From Delphinus delphis (lineage: Eukaryota; Chordata; Mammalia; Artiodactyla; Delphinidae): a DNA stretch of 64,000 nucleotides. The stretch spans positions 119,951,838-120,015,837 of the forward strand of contig NC_082687.1 in the NCBI RefSeq assembly GCF_949987515.2. The letters are read 5' to 3'. Below the pieces are notes generated by a model that saw only the letters and a list, made by a program, of their open reading frames with translations, had not been told where the DNA came from and did no database searches. Shown one piece after another: positions 59,701 to 64,000 of the stretch; position 1 is the first letter of the stretch, and every line of letters begins with the position of its first letter. The translations under genes were made by a program, and so were the position numbers.

Positions 59701-62700
59701 ACATAAATAATTATTAATCCAGTTAGACTAAAATTAATGAGGTTTTCTTTTTCAGCTTTTTATTATATTTTGATGTGCCTGTAGTTAGTAAATACTATAT
59801 TATTTATGCACTTGGAGAGAAAGGAAAAGTGTTTTAATCAAGCTAGGTCTTATTATTCTATGCTTTCATTATACCTTACACTTCTTTTGTAAGTTTGTGC
59901 GTAATTTGCTTAGTGTATGTTTTTCCTGTTAGTCTGTTGCTCTGTGAAGGCTGGTACTACGTATTTCTTTTCACTGGTGTATACCTGTGCCAAACCCAGG
60001 ACCTGGCACGTGGTCCATGGGCAGAAATAGATTGAATGACTAATAGGCTTTGTTTCAGGTTATATTGTTAGTAGATTTTTGTCAGGAAGTAACCTGGGTA
60101 CTTTGAATAGCATAACTTTAAGAAAGCAGAATATTTCATATTTAAAATATTAAGTCATGCCCTGATTAGCTGTAGTTTTATCTGAGCTAAGATAATCTAA
60201 GTTCATTATGAATTTAAAATTTGGGCTCTGATAACAGGTTAATCAGTAACATGATTAAATACTTTATTGTTAAATTTATCAAAATATTATATAGTCTCCC
60301 TCATTTCTCCTTGTTCTTCCCATCCTCTTATTACATTTGTAATTGAGACCAGTTGAAGTGAAATTCTGCTTTATTTCTTCACTTTCTTGAGGGTATGGAG
60401 AGTAGCAACTCACCAATGTTTTTAAATTACTGAACAGCAATGTTACTATTGCTAGGTATAATTAGAATAAGTTTTATGTAATTCTTGGCTCTCTTTTCTT
60501 GTTTCTGTCACTCATTTTGTTGCTACGATAAAAAGAAAACGGGCAAAAAAAAAAAAGAAAGAAAACAGGCAAAGGTGTTGACTAGATTTATTAGCTTGCA
60601 TAAAAAGATAGCAGTTGAGTCTGCCTGCTTAGATAATTAATTGAAAAAGTGACTGAGAATGAGATAGTATATCTTTTCCCCGTAACTTTAGGGCTATTAC
60701 ACTGAAGAACTAAAACCTTATCTTAGTTACTTTTAAAAGAATAACCTAAGTCTTGAAGCAGATGCTTGAGATTCTTTAGGATTCAGAGTAGTCAGTTGGA
60801 AAGAAGCATCTTTCAGGATAGCCTTAATTACTGATATATAGGATCTGTAATTCTGTAGAGGAAGAGGCTGTTGAGGGTTGCACAGAATTGAGAATGGTTC
60901 AGTTAAGGGAGTGCTTCTGCCTTTTTTTTTTTTTTTTGATTGATTGATTTATCTTTGGCTGCGTTGGGTCTTCGTTGCTGTGCACGGGCTTTCTCTAGTT
61001 GCAGCGAGTGGGGGCTTCTCGTTGCGGAGCACGGGCTCTAGGCATGTGGGCTTCAGTAGTTGTGGCACGCGGGCTCAGCATTTGTGGCTTGTGGGCTCTA
61101 GAGCGCAGGCTCAGCACTTGTGGTGCACGAGCTTAGTTGCTCCGCGGTATGTGGGATCTTCCCGGACCAGGGCACGAACCCGTGTCCCCTGCATTGGCAG
61201 GCGGATTCTTAACCACTGTGCCACCAGGAAAGTCCCTCTGCCTTTTTAAACTGATGATGTATATAGGAAATAATATTTGTAAAGATTTTTGGGAGGTACA
61301 TTTATTGGTGCACTGGGGTAAAGGGACCATCTGAGGACTGAGGCATCAATATCTTGAGCATATACCTATTATGAATTCATGGGAAGTGCCACAGCACACT
61401 GACTGTTGAACTGAATGAGTTAAGTGTCTAAGAAAAACCCAGTCAAGTTATTGGTAAAGGTTAGGTGGCTTTTAAGATGACTGTCTTCAAAGGGAAAAAT
61501 AGACTTAGTTCTTAGACAATAACAAAATATAATTTGAAAACATTTAAAAACTGGTCCCAGAGATTAAGTTGTTTGGGGAAAAAAAAATGCCCAGAGCAGG
61601 ATGCATGTTGGATTAGCCATATAAGAATGTTCATAGTGTTAGTGTTCATAGGAGGGCAGTCCATCAAGAAAAGAAGTGAAATACTCTGAACCTTTCTGCT
61701 TTTATTCAGAGTGGGGCTGTGTTGTTTGGTAACTGTCACTATGTAAGGAATAGTTTTTTTGTTTAGCAACTGTCATTACACATTTTTTTCAATAATTTAT
61801 TTGTGCAATCTCCTGACTTCTCTCCTACCTATACTTGCCCTGATGGGTGGATTTTGAACAAGGATATGATCCTTGTTCAAGGAGATCCATCCTATTCCCT
61901 TTTTTTTTAATACTGTCTTTTCTACAGATTTCAGACTCTTTGAAGTCATTTAGTGAAAGGGTCTGTCCTGGGTGGTGGAGTAGATTTGGATTTCTAGCAT
62001 TGCCTATCTGTAGCTATGACTAACTCAAGATTTTCTTATTGGGATATTCAAAGCCATGTTTTCAATACCTCTATAATAAAGCTGGTGTTTTAATTTCCAG
62101 AAAAAAAAAAAGAAAAAAAAAGCAACTGTCATTACTTAAGGGGTAGTTGAAAATATGTACCCTTGAGTCAGTGAAAAAAAGGACATGGGAGCAGTCTTAA
62201 ATATTTGCACACTATCATTTGGAAAATAGACTTGTAGTTTTGCACTGGAAAGCAGAGTCAGGATAGACCTTATATGAAGATGGAACTCTTTTCCATCAGA
62301 GCTGTCCGAAATGAGAAAGGTTACCTATTAGATAGTATACTCCACATTACTGGGGGTGTATTTAAATAGTGACTGATTACCATTTTTCAGGAATTCCTTC
62401 TTTGGGTGGTGGGGGAATTTGTTTCCAGTCCAAAATTTTTAATTATATGTATATATTTCTTTAGGTTCTTAATTTTTATGTTTTCTCTTATTTTAGGTTA
62501 CACCCCTGCAATTAAAGGACAACTCTTACATGTTGATGCCACTACCAGCATGCAATACCGGACTCTTTTAGAAGCAGAAATGTTAGCAGTAAGTCTAGAG
62601 TGTATGATGATATGCCTATATCCATAAAATACAAATTTGGTTTTAATTTTTTAATATAAAATTTTAATGGCCAGGAGGTCATCAAATGGTCAGTCTTCTC

Positions 62701-64000
62701 ATTCAAGAACAACCAGATGCTCTTGACCGTGTTTTTGGGAAGAGGTGTAGATTCCCAATGCTGTGGACTCCCTTTGGCATCTCTCTGTTGCTCTTCTTTT
62801 GGGGGAAATGAATATAAGGCAACACTACATGGGTTTTTGGCCTTTAGAAATGTGAAAAGTTCTCGGTGTATTGTTTTTAAACTTCATTGTATGGCTAGAC
62901 TAGCTGTCTCCTATGCTGTAAGTAAGATAATTTTTTACTGTATGTTTTCTGGCCCCATCAGATTCTTTCTCAGGGCTTAATAATTCATTGTCCTTTTTTA
63001 CTTGATGAATAAGGTAAAAGGAAGAAAATCTTATTGATACCCTGAATTGCTCCATATTAGAAACAGAATAAATATGGAAATGCTCATGATTGAAAACTGC
63101 AGGTCAGGAACTCATTAATCAAGCAGATTATTATTTTTTCTCAGGGACGACAGTAATAACAACAATAATAACAAAAGTTACTGCGTAGAATGGCTGATAT
63201 TTAGAGAGGATTCTTTTATATTAGATGATATCATTAGGTCCTTAATTGCTTGTCTAAACAAGCATATTTATATATGATATATGTAAATTAAGAAGAAAAT
63301 TTTGCAGTTACCAAGAATATAATGAATACTATAAATATGAATATTCAGCATTTTAATGAATTCCTGAGCTATTGCTGATAAATGGTGCTGTGCAATAATG
63401 GTATTCCTGGCCAGGCAGCTCTTGCCTTTGCAGAATTGCCAAGCTTTGGCAGGTGGAATATACCACAAAGCATCATGTCAGATTTATAACTACTGTGCTG
63501 TCAAATAAGAACCGAGGAGGCACTGATGGCCAAACTTCTGTGTGACAGTATGCATTGCACTCTACCCTGCCTGACCCGAGCCTCTCACTTAACAGGTTAG
63601 GTTTAAAGAAGAGTTAATGAAGTTGGCTGTTACTCTGTTTAGCTACAGTATCAAAACTGTAGCCTGATTTGTTCTTAAAGTTTTTTGGCCACATCATGGC
63701 TTAGTATTTTAAGGAGCTGGATGTAACCATGGATACTGACCTTTAGCCACAGCAGTATTAAAACCTCTAAGGGACATTCTGTTTGGCTCAGTAGGAAAAT
63801 AAGTTTTAATTACTCACCAGTTTGTGCGAGTTCATTTCTAATGCTGTCACACAATGTCATATTTTAACCTCTGACATTTTTACTTAACATTTGATTTGCA
63901 GTTTCACATCAATGCCAGCTACCCCCGAATATGGAACATGCCACAGACATGGCAGTGTGAATTAGAGGTTTATAAAGCCACCTACCACTTCATCTTTGCA
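23117..64000 (+). CDS. BLTP1: BLTP1 (KIAA1109), 5' coding part, spliced, right end cut
   Basis: Bridge-like lipid transfer protein family member 1, vertebrate Tweek orthologue. BLTP proteins are rod-like channels that move bulk phospholipid between membranes at contact sites, with the N terminus anchored in the ER. Joined exons: 23117-23213, 26859-26975, 33095-33173, 34344-34408, 46051-46237, 49767-49848, 50225-50418, 52719-52798, 54638-54788, 59002-59158, 59567-59645, 62497-62588 and 63902-64000 (continuing). They total 1,479 nt, or 493 codons with no stop. The protein starts [20 protein letters not shown], as I know the family. Residues about 27-47 form one hydrophobic span, followed by basic residues and the start of the groove. 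All introns are GT-AG and phases match at every junction. The start has G at -3 and +4 and an in-frame TAA directly upstream (23111-23113). The full human protein is about 5,000 residues, so about nine tenths lies beyond the window. Loss of function in humans causes Alkuraya-Kucinskas syndrome (established knowledge). Confidence 0.97.
23912..23941. repeat. 15-bp tandem duplication
   Basis: GGTAATATTTATTGA is repeated exactly and adjacently (23912-23926 and 23927-23941) at the start of the MIR copy. Confidence 0.9.
23930..24130 (-). repeat. MIR SINE
   Basis: Reverse MIR: 'tttgtgtgccacatgccac', 'gagggtaggtgttatttt' and 'ggttacacagctg'. Confidence 0.75.
24399..24614 (-). mobile_element. CHR-family SINE, divergent form
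   Basis: Reversed SINE with 'ttagttgcag' repeats and a head ending 'ccaccagggaagtccc'. It is flanked by GCAGAATTCTTTCTT at 24384-24398 and 24615-24629. Extending the repeat by six bases adds one mismatch. The body differs from the CHR-1 copies, suggesting another subfamily. Confidence 0.85.
24876..25090 (-). mobile_element. CHR-1-like SINE
   Basis: Long T-run, 'acggtacgcgggcctctcac', and a head ending 'accagggaagtcc'. The target duplication TCAGCAAATACCTTTT at 24860-24875 and 25091-25106 is exact. Confidence 0.95.
25364..25566 (-). mobile_element. CHR-1-like SINE
   Basis: 'gcggtacgcgggcctctcac' to 'accagggaagc'. The target duplication CTATGTTAAATAATTTTT at 25346-25363 and 25567-25584 is exact. 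Confidence 0.95.
26013..26366 (+). mobile_element. CHR-family SINE, long form, sense
   Basis: It starts 'cgggcttccctccctggtgg' and ends in an A-rich tail, with the long-form repeated 'ccacaactactgag' body. The target duplication AAAAAGTGACTTTT at 25999-26012 and 26367-26380 is exact. The head has a small 'ccctccctgg' duplication. Confidence 0.95.
26859..26975 (+). CDS. BLTP1: BLTP1 exon 4: membrane-anchor exon
   Basis: Acceptor 'cccaacag', donor ATTG|gtaag. It encodes residues 33-71, including [15 protein letters not shown], the C-terminal half of the hydrophobic anchor, then [19 protein letters not shown]. Phase 1 at both ends. Confidence 0.97.
27920..31695 (-). pseudogene. L1 ORF2 (endonuclease-reverse transcriptase), broken
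   Basis: 31063-31695 encodes the endonuclease domain, with LNVNGLNAP near the start, LQETH, and GDFNTSL. Downstream segments at 30275-30457, 29846-30106, 29049-29747, 28374-28877 and 28064-28426 carry the reverse transcriptase and C-terminal region. The MRQGCPL block and the FADD active-site motif are visible in 29049-29747. Stops and frame changes separate the segments, and a TAG follows EWIKK near 28064. The left boundary, with the 3' UTR, is approximate. It cannot encode an active enzyme. Confidence 0.9.
31870..32670 (-). pseudogene. L1 ORF1 (RNA-binding chaperone), nonsense-interrupted
   Basis: 32125-32670 reads an acidic/basic coiled-coil protein: [15 protein letters not shown] at the start, a heptad-like stretch in the middle, and the conserved [12 protein letters not shown] near its end. 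A TGA at 32125-32127 interrupts it, yet the same frame continues to 31870 with [11 protein letters not shown], so this is one nonsense change. The normal C-terminus is then lost by a frame change. ORF1p normally binds L1 RNA as a trimer. Confidence 0.85.
33095..33173 (+). CDS. BLTP1: BLTP1 exon 5: residues 72-97
   Basis: Acceptor 'cctacaacag', donor ATTAG|gtaaga. It encodes [20 protein letters not shown], the start of the conserved N-terminal groove region. Ends in phase 2. Confidence 0.97.
33174..34343 (+). other. BLTP1: BLTP1 intron 5
   Basis: A 1.2-kb GT-AG intron, AT-rich, with no recognisable repeat. Confidence 0.9.
34344..34408 (+). CDS. BLTP1: BLTP1 exon 6: residues 98-119
   Basis: Acceptor 'atcttgcttag', donor CATG|gtgagc. 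The 65-nt exon encodes [20 protein letters not shown] and ends in phase 1. Confidence 0.97.
35036..35548 (-). mobile_element. hAT DNA transposon, nonautonomous, related to the copy in intron 10
   Basis: The left end 'ttgattctcaaacatttttg' followed by 'gatctcaggaacct' is the reverse of the right end of the element at 53417-54580. Internal blocks such as 'ttactgcattcaaaatt' and 'aatccattacatatt' also correspond. The right end 'ggtccctggaccatactttg' is the usual hAT terminal type. No transposase frame is present. Confidence 0.65.
35700..35738. repeat. (TG)n microsatellite
   Basis: About 19 uninterrupted TG units. Confidence 0.95.
37085..37200 (-). repeat. MIR SINE fragment
   Basis: Reverse MIR: 'atttggcagatggaaaatc', then 'aaaacccaggtctgctaac'. 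Confidence 0.6.
37570..38145 (-). repeat. L2 LINE fragment, antisense, diverged
   Basis: Weak antisense L2 signal. The clearest block is near 38105-38135 ('gggcaggggagtgatatgaac'-like). Confidence 0.4.
40425..40600 (+). repeat. MIR SINE
   Basis: 'gttgttgtgaggattaaatg' and 'gtgcctagaacagttcctgg'. Confidence 0.8.
40730..40865 (-). repeat. MIR SINE fragment
   Basis: Reverse MIR: 'cattttatagatgagaaaaa', then 'tgccttaggtcacagc'. Confidence 0.75.
40985..41570 (-). mobile_element. Solo LTR, copy 2 of the family at 3310-3970
   Basis: Shares long blocks with the upstream copy: 'tctggggtctgcgtgcttgt', 'tggctcagaatattat', 'gcaggcagaggacatgg'. A reversed polyadenylation-type signal ('gctttatta') lies near the left end. 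Boundaries are approximate. Confidence 0.6.
41565..42010. repeat. TG-rich low-complexity tract
   Basis: Irregular (TG)n-derived sequence with tgtatgtatgtg, tctgtg and gtgctc variants, starting with gtgtgtgtgggtatgcatgc. It looks like a decayed, expanded microsatellite starting at the LTR edge. Apparent open frames here are composition artefacts. Confidence 0.65.
42445..42600 (-). repeat. L2 LINE 3' end fragment
   Basis: 'atttattgagccccttctac', 'taccaggctctgttttagg' and 'agtttacattctagttgg' are a well-preserved reversed L2 terminus. Confidence 0.85.
43260..44420 (-). repeat. L2 LINE, antisense, split by a SINE
   Basis: The reversed L2 3' end starts at about 43270 ('ctatgtactaagaattgttc'). 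It continues through 'gagagtgacatgattttag', is interrupted by the SINE at 43801-43982, and resumes to about 44420 with 'tgcctgttagacatcaaat', the reversed region encoding the RT C-terminus. All frames are broken. Confidence 0.75.
43801..43982 (-). mobile_element. CHR-1-like SINE with internal deletion
   Basis: 'cggtacgcgggcctctcact' to 'ccagggaagccc'. About 29 bp present in sister copies between 'acaggctc' and 'gggcccagcc' are missing. Flanks TAGTTAGGGTTTTT and TAGATAGGATTTTT (43983-43996) match at 12 of 14 positions. Confidence 0.9.
44466..44668 (+). mobile_element. CHR-1-like SINE, sense
   Basis: It starts 'gggcttccctggtggcacag', has a B-box-like 'gggttcgtgcccgg', and ends 'gcctgcataccac' plus an A-run. 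The exact target duplication is AAAAATGATAATGA at 44452-44465 and 44669-44682. Confidence 0.95.
46051..46237 (+). CDS. BLTP1: BLTP1 exon 7: residues 120-181
   Basis: Acceptor 'atgtctttag', donor GAAAG|gttgat (weak, lacking the usual +3 purine and +5 G). It encodes [20 protein letters not shown] and an acidic/basic charged linker, [18 protein letters not shown]. Ends in phase 2. If the donor fails, the frame runs on for only nine codons to a TAA at 46263. Confidence 0.97.
46560..47799 (-). repeat. Old L1 fragment, antisense, with RT remnant
   Basis: The right part carries a decayed reverse-transcriptase frame at 47130-47417 ([13 protein letters not shown], matching the FADD...Y.EN region of L1 ORF2). 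A SINE with exact target duplication is inserted at 46625-46840. The element is more diverged than the intron 4 L1. Confidence 0.8.
46625..46840 (-). mobile_element. CHR-1-like SINE nested in an old L1
   Basis: T-rich start, 'gtggtatgcgggcctctcac', end 'gccaccagggaagcc'. The exact 19-bp target duplication TGACCTATTTGTTTTCTTT lies at 46606-46624 and 46841-46859. Confidence 0.95.
47811..48017 (-). mobile_element. CHR-1-like SINE
   Basis: 'gcgttacgcaggcatctcac' to 'ccaccagggaagccc', after an (ATTT)n tail. TAGTTTTATTT flanks it at 47800-47810 and 48018-48028. Confidence 0.92.
48060..48840 (-). repeat. L2 LINE, antisense
   Basis: 'tgtcccaggcactgagcttg' marks the reversed 3' end. 'gaggcagggagaccagatag' and 'agatggattccagataca' follow, matching the reversed RT C-terminal region. 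Confidence 0.7.
49367..49684 (+). mobile_element. CHR-family SINE, long form, sense
   Basis: It starts 'gggacttccctggtggcgca' and ends 'acacagccaaaacataata' with an (ATA)n tail. Flanks AATAATGTGTATTGTG (49351-49366) and AATAATGTGTACTGTG (49685-49700) differ at one base. Confidence 0.95.
49767..49848 (+). CDS. BLTP1: BLTP1 exon 8: residues 182-209
   Basis: Acceptor 'ttttctcag', donor CACG|gtaagt. It encodes [20 protein letters not shown] and ends in phase 0. Confidence 0.97.
49849..50224 (+). other. BLTP1: BLTP1 intron 8
   Basis: A 376-bp GT-AG intron with no repeat recognised. Confidence 0.95.
50225..50418 (+). CDS. BLTP1: BLTP1 exon 9: residues 210-273
   Basis: Acceptor 'tttttttag', donor GATGA|gtaaga. 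It encodes [20 protein letters not shown] then the [16 protein letters not shown] block. The alternating polar and hydrophobic pattern fits beta strands of the groove. Ends in phase 2. Confidence 0.97.
50419..52718 (+). other. BLTP1: BLTP1 intron 9
   Basis: GT-AG intron. It has one SINE at 52186-52402, and the rest (50420-52170) shows no recognisable element. Confidence 0.9.
52186..52402 (-). mobile_element. CHR-1-like SINE
   Basis: 'gcggtacgcgggcctctcac' to 'ccaccagggaagcc'. The exact target duplication TAAACTTTGTTTTA lies at 52172-52185 and 52403-52416. Confidence 0.95.
52719..52798 (+). CDS. BLTP1: BLTP1 exon 10: residues 274-300
   Basis: Acceptor 'tttgtatag', donor CCAG|gtatta. It encodes [20 protein letters not shown] then YYMDEP. 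The donor has T at +5 instead of G. Ends in phase 1. Confidence 0.97.
53417..54580 (+). mobile_element. hAT (Charlie-like) DNA transposon remnant
   Basis: It contains a transposase remnant. It ends on the right with 'aggttcctgagatcaaaaac', the reverse of the left end of the element at 35036. The left boundary ('cagtgattccaaactatact') is tentative. Confidence 0.65.
53844..54167 (+). pseudogene. hAT transposase C-terminal fragment
   Basis: A 107-residue open frame ending [15 protein letters not shown]. It resembles the dimerisation region of hAT transposases and their BED-zinc-finger relatives (pattern YP.LSEKA.KIL...TTY.CE..FS), with the usual Cys replaced by Tyr. Upstream sequence from about 53660 ('gctcttttcatggaatacc') looks like the preceding part in a broken frame. 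The frame then stops before the usual end. It sits in sense orientation in a BLTP1 intron with no sign of splicing into the gene. Confidence 0.7.
54638..54788 (+). CDS. BLTP1: BLTP1 exon 11: residues 301-350
   Basis: Acceptor 'gcaatatag', donor CAGAG|gtactt. It encodes an acidic stretch ([17 protein letters not shown]) followed by [20 protein letters not shown]. Ends in phase 2. Confidence 0.97.
55020..55880 (-). repeat. L2 LINE, antisense, split by an LTR
   Basis: Diverged L2 sequence lies on both sides of the LTR. On the left are 'gaatatgccagggattgttgg' and 'ttaagtgctgtattagagg'. On the right is 'ttgaggtagtatgtgagttg' with an increasingly weak signal. Confidence 0.5.
55196..55610 (-). mobile_element. 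MaLR-type LTR (MLT1-like), nearly complete
   Basis: It begins TGTATTAGTTTGCTGAGGCTGC, reads through 'cttcacatggtcttctctc' and 'agtcatattggattagggcc', and ends 'cccataaca'. These are the reversed ends and body of MLT1-class LTRs. GGTAC and GGTTC flank it, a near-match 5-bp target duplication. Confidence 0.8.
56190..56395 (-). repeat. L1 3' end, antisense, 5'-truncated
   Basis: T-rich start, 'acacagcaggttcttattac', 'tatatgtcaatcccagtctc' and 'tgtttgttctctacatctgt'. The last two blocks match the left part of the intron 4 L1 near 27765-27860. Confidence 0.85.
56411..56458 (+). mobile_element. 48-bp SINE tail insertion
   Basis: 'gcagcgaagacccaacgcag' then 'ccaaaaaacacaaaat' is the 3' tip of a long-form CHR SINE, bounded by exact AAGTGCTTTCTA at 56399-56410 and 56459-56470. 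It is a severely 5'-truncated retroinsertion. Confidence 0.85.
57545..57670 (-). repeat. L1 3' end, antisense, short
   Basis: 'ttggtttataattgctttac', 'ggtgtgttagtttctgttgt' and 'aacaaagtgcatcagctata' are reversed artiodactyl L1 3' sequence. Confidence 0.85.
57810..57995 (-). repeat. MIR SINE
   Basis: Diverged reverse MIR: 'tgatcttcataacagtgag', 'tgtgagaaaatgaagacac' and 'gattcagaccaacccttc'. Confidence 0.6.
58460..58625 (-). repeat. MIR SINE fragment
   Basis: 'tcctcttttacaggtgagga', then 'cagaaaggttaagtag'. Confidence 0.6.
59002..59158 (+). CDS. BLTP1: BLTP1 exon 12: residues 351-403
   Basis: Acceptor 'tctttatttag', donor AATAGG|gtaatt. It encodes [20 protein letters not shown] and [20 protein letters not shown]. 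Ends in phase 0. Confidence 0.97.
59159..59566 (+). other. BLTP1: BLTP1 intron 12
   Basis: A 408-bp GT-AG intron. It has an AT-rich middle and no repeat identified. Confidence 0.95.
59567..59645 (+). CDS. BLTP1: BLTP1 exon 13: residues 404-429
   Basis: Acceptor 'cttttgatag', donor AATG|gtaagc. It encodes [20 protein letters not shown] then MTVEEN. Ends in phase 1. Confidence 0.97.
59925..60045 (+). repeat. L2 LINE 3' end fragment
   Basis: 'gctctgtgaaggctggtac', then 'cccaggacctggcacgtgg' and 'agattgaatgac' follow the L2 terminal pattern. Confidence 0.7.
60927..61236 (-). mobile_element. CHR-family SINE, long form
   Basis: T-run and (GATT)n tail, 'ggctgcgttgggtcttcgtt', and a head ending 'accaggaaagtccc'. 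TCTGCCTTTTT flanks it at 60916-60926 and 61237-61247. Confidence 0.92.
61780..62120 (+). pseudogene. 5'-truncated retrocopy of an mRNA 3' end, source unknown
   Basis: About 320 bp of non-repeat sequence ends with AATAAA at 62075-62080, then 20 bases, then an A-rich tail at 62101-62120. AGCAACTGTCATTAC occurs exactly at 61765-61779 and 62121-62135. This is the full signature of L1-mediated retroposition of a polyadenylated transcript. No convincing reading frame is present, so it is probably 3' UTR. I do not recognise the parent gene. Confidence 0.85.
62497..62588 (+). CDS. BLTP1: BLTP1 exon 14: residues 430-460
   Basis: Acceptor 'cttattttag', donor TTAGCA|gtaagt. It encodes [20 protein letters not shown] then [10 protein letters not shown]. 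Ends in phase 0. Confidence 0.97.
62589..63901 (+). other. BLTP1: BLTP1 intron 14
   Basis: A 1.3-kb GT-AG intron. I see no interspersed repeat I can name. Confidence 0.9.
63902..64000 (+). CDS. BLTP1: BLTP1 exon 15 (partial): residues 461-493
   Basis: Acceptor 'ttgatttgcag'. It is open to the window edge and encodes [20 protein letters not shown] then [13 protein letters not shown]. The exon's end lies outside the window. Confidence 0.97.

Larger units (their letters stand above)
59646..62496 (+). other. BLTP1: BLTP1 intron 13
   Basis: GT-AG intron with an L2 end, a long-form SINE and a retrocopy. Nothing is recognisable in about 59650-59920, 60050-60910, 61250-61760 and 62140-62490. Confidence 0.9.

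Noticed and set aside
1..64000. CRISPR array, operon, phage or bacterial island
   Set aside because: The repeats are dispersed SINE/LINE copies and microsatellites. Genes have spliceosomal introns. Nothing prokaryotic is present.

Overview
This window is mammalian nuclear DNA. It carries the 5' part of one large protein-coding gene, BLTP1 (formerly KIAA1109, the vertebrate Tweek orthologue). The gene lies on the + strand and runs off the right edge. The repeats point to a cetacean (whale or dolphin) or a close relative. There are about a dozen copies of a tRNA-derived SINE with the CHR-family (Cetacea-Hippopotamus-Ruminant) signature, many of the short CHR-1-like form. There are also artiodactyl-type L1 ends, and no BovB LINE or Bov-tA SINE, which would be expected in a ruminant.

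Layout. Positions 1-7140 are upstream intergenic DNA made of old L2, L1, MIR and LTR fragments. A CpG island at about 7145-7560 has two GC boxes, a tandem TGACGT pair and a CCAAT box, and is the likely promoter. Exon 1 (noncoding) ends at 7542. Exon 2 (8999-9086, noncoding) carries an eight-codon upstream ORF. Translation starts in exon 3 at 23117, in a strong Kozak context directly after an in-frame stop. Thirteen coding exons (3-15) follow. All junctions are GT-AG, and the joined reading frame is open for 493 codons up to the right edge. That is roughly the first tenth of a protein of about 5,000 residues. The encoded part includes the N-terminal membrane anchor (about residues 27-47) and the start of the bridge-like lipid-transfer groove.

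Introns. Introns make up most of the rest. The largest insertion is a 5 kb antisense L1 in intron 4, bounded by a 15-bp target-site duplication (27684-27698 and 32754-32768), with broken ORF1 and ORF2. Others are:
- CHR SINEs in introns 2, 3, 6, 7, 9, 11 and 13, most with visible target-site duplications.
- Two related solo LTRs, one upstream and one in intron 6.
- A pair of related hAT elements in introns 6 and 10, one with a decayed transposase reading frame.
- A 5'-truncated retrocopy of an unidentified mRNA 3' end in intron 13.
- Many ancient L2, MIR and MaLR fragments.

I found no CRISPR, operon, tRNA, rRNA or other free-standing gene. I also found no previously undescribed biological system: the window reads as one gene embedded in ordinary mammalian repeat DNA. 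The findings are mainly mobile-element events that can be dated or used as phylogenetic markers, plus details of the BLTP1 5' region. Exons were defined by eye from the known family protein, splice consensus and phase continuity. The 5' end of exon 1 and the reality of exon 2 rest on consensus only.
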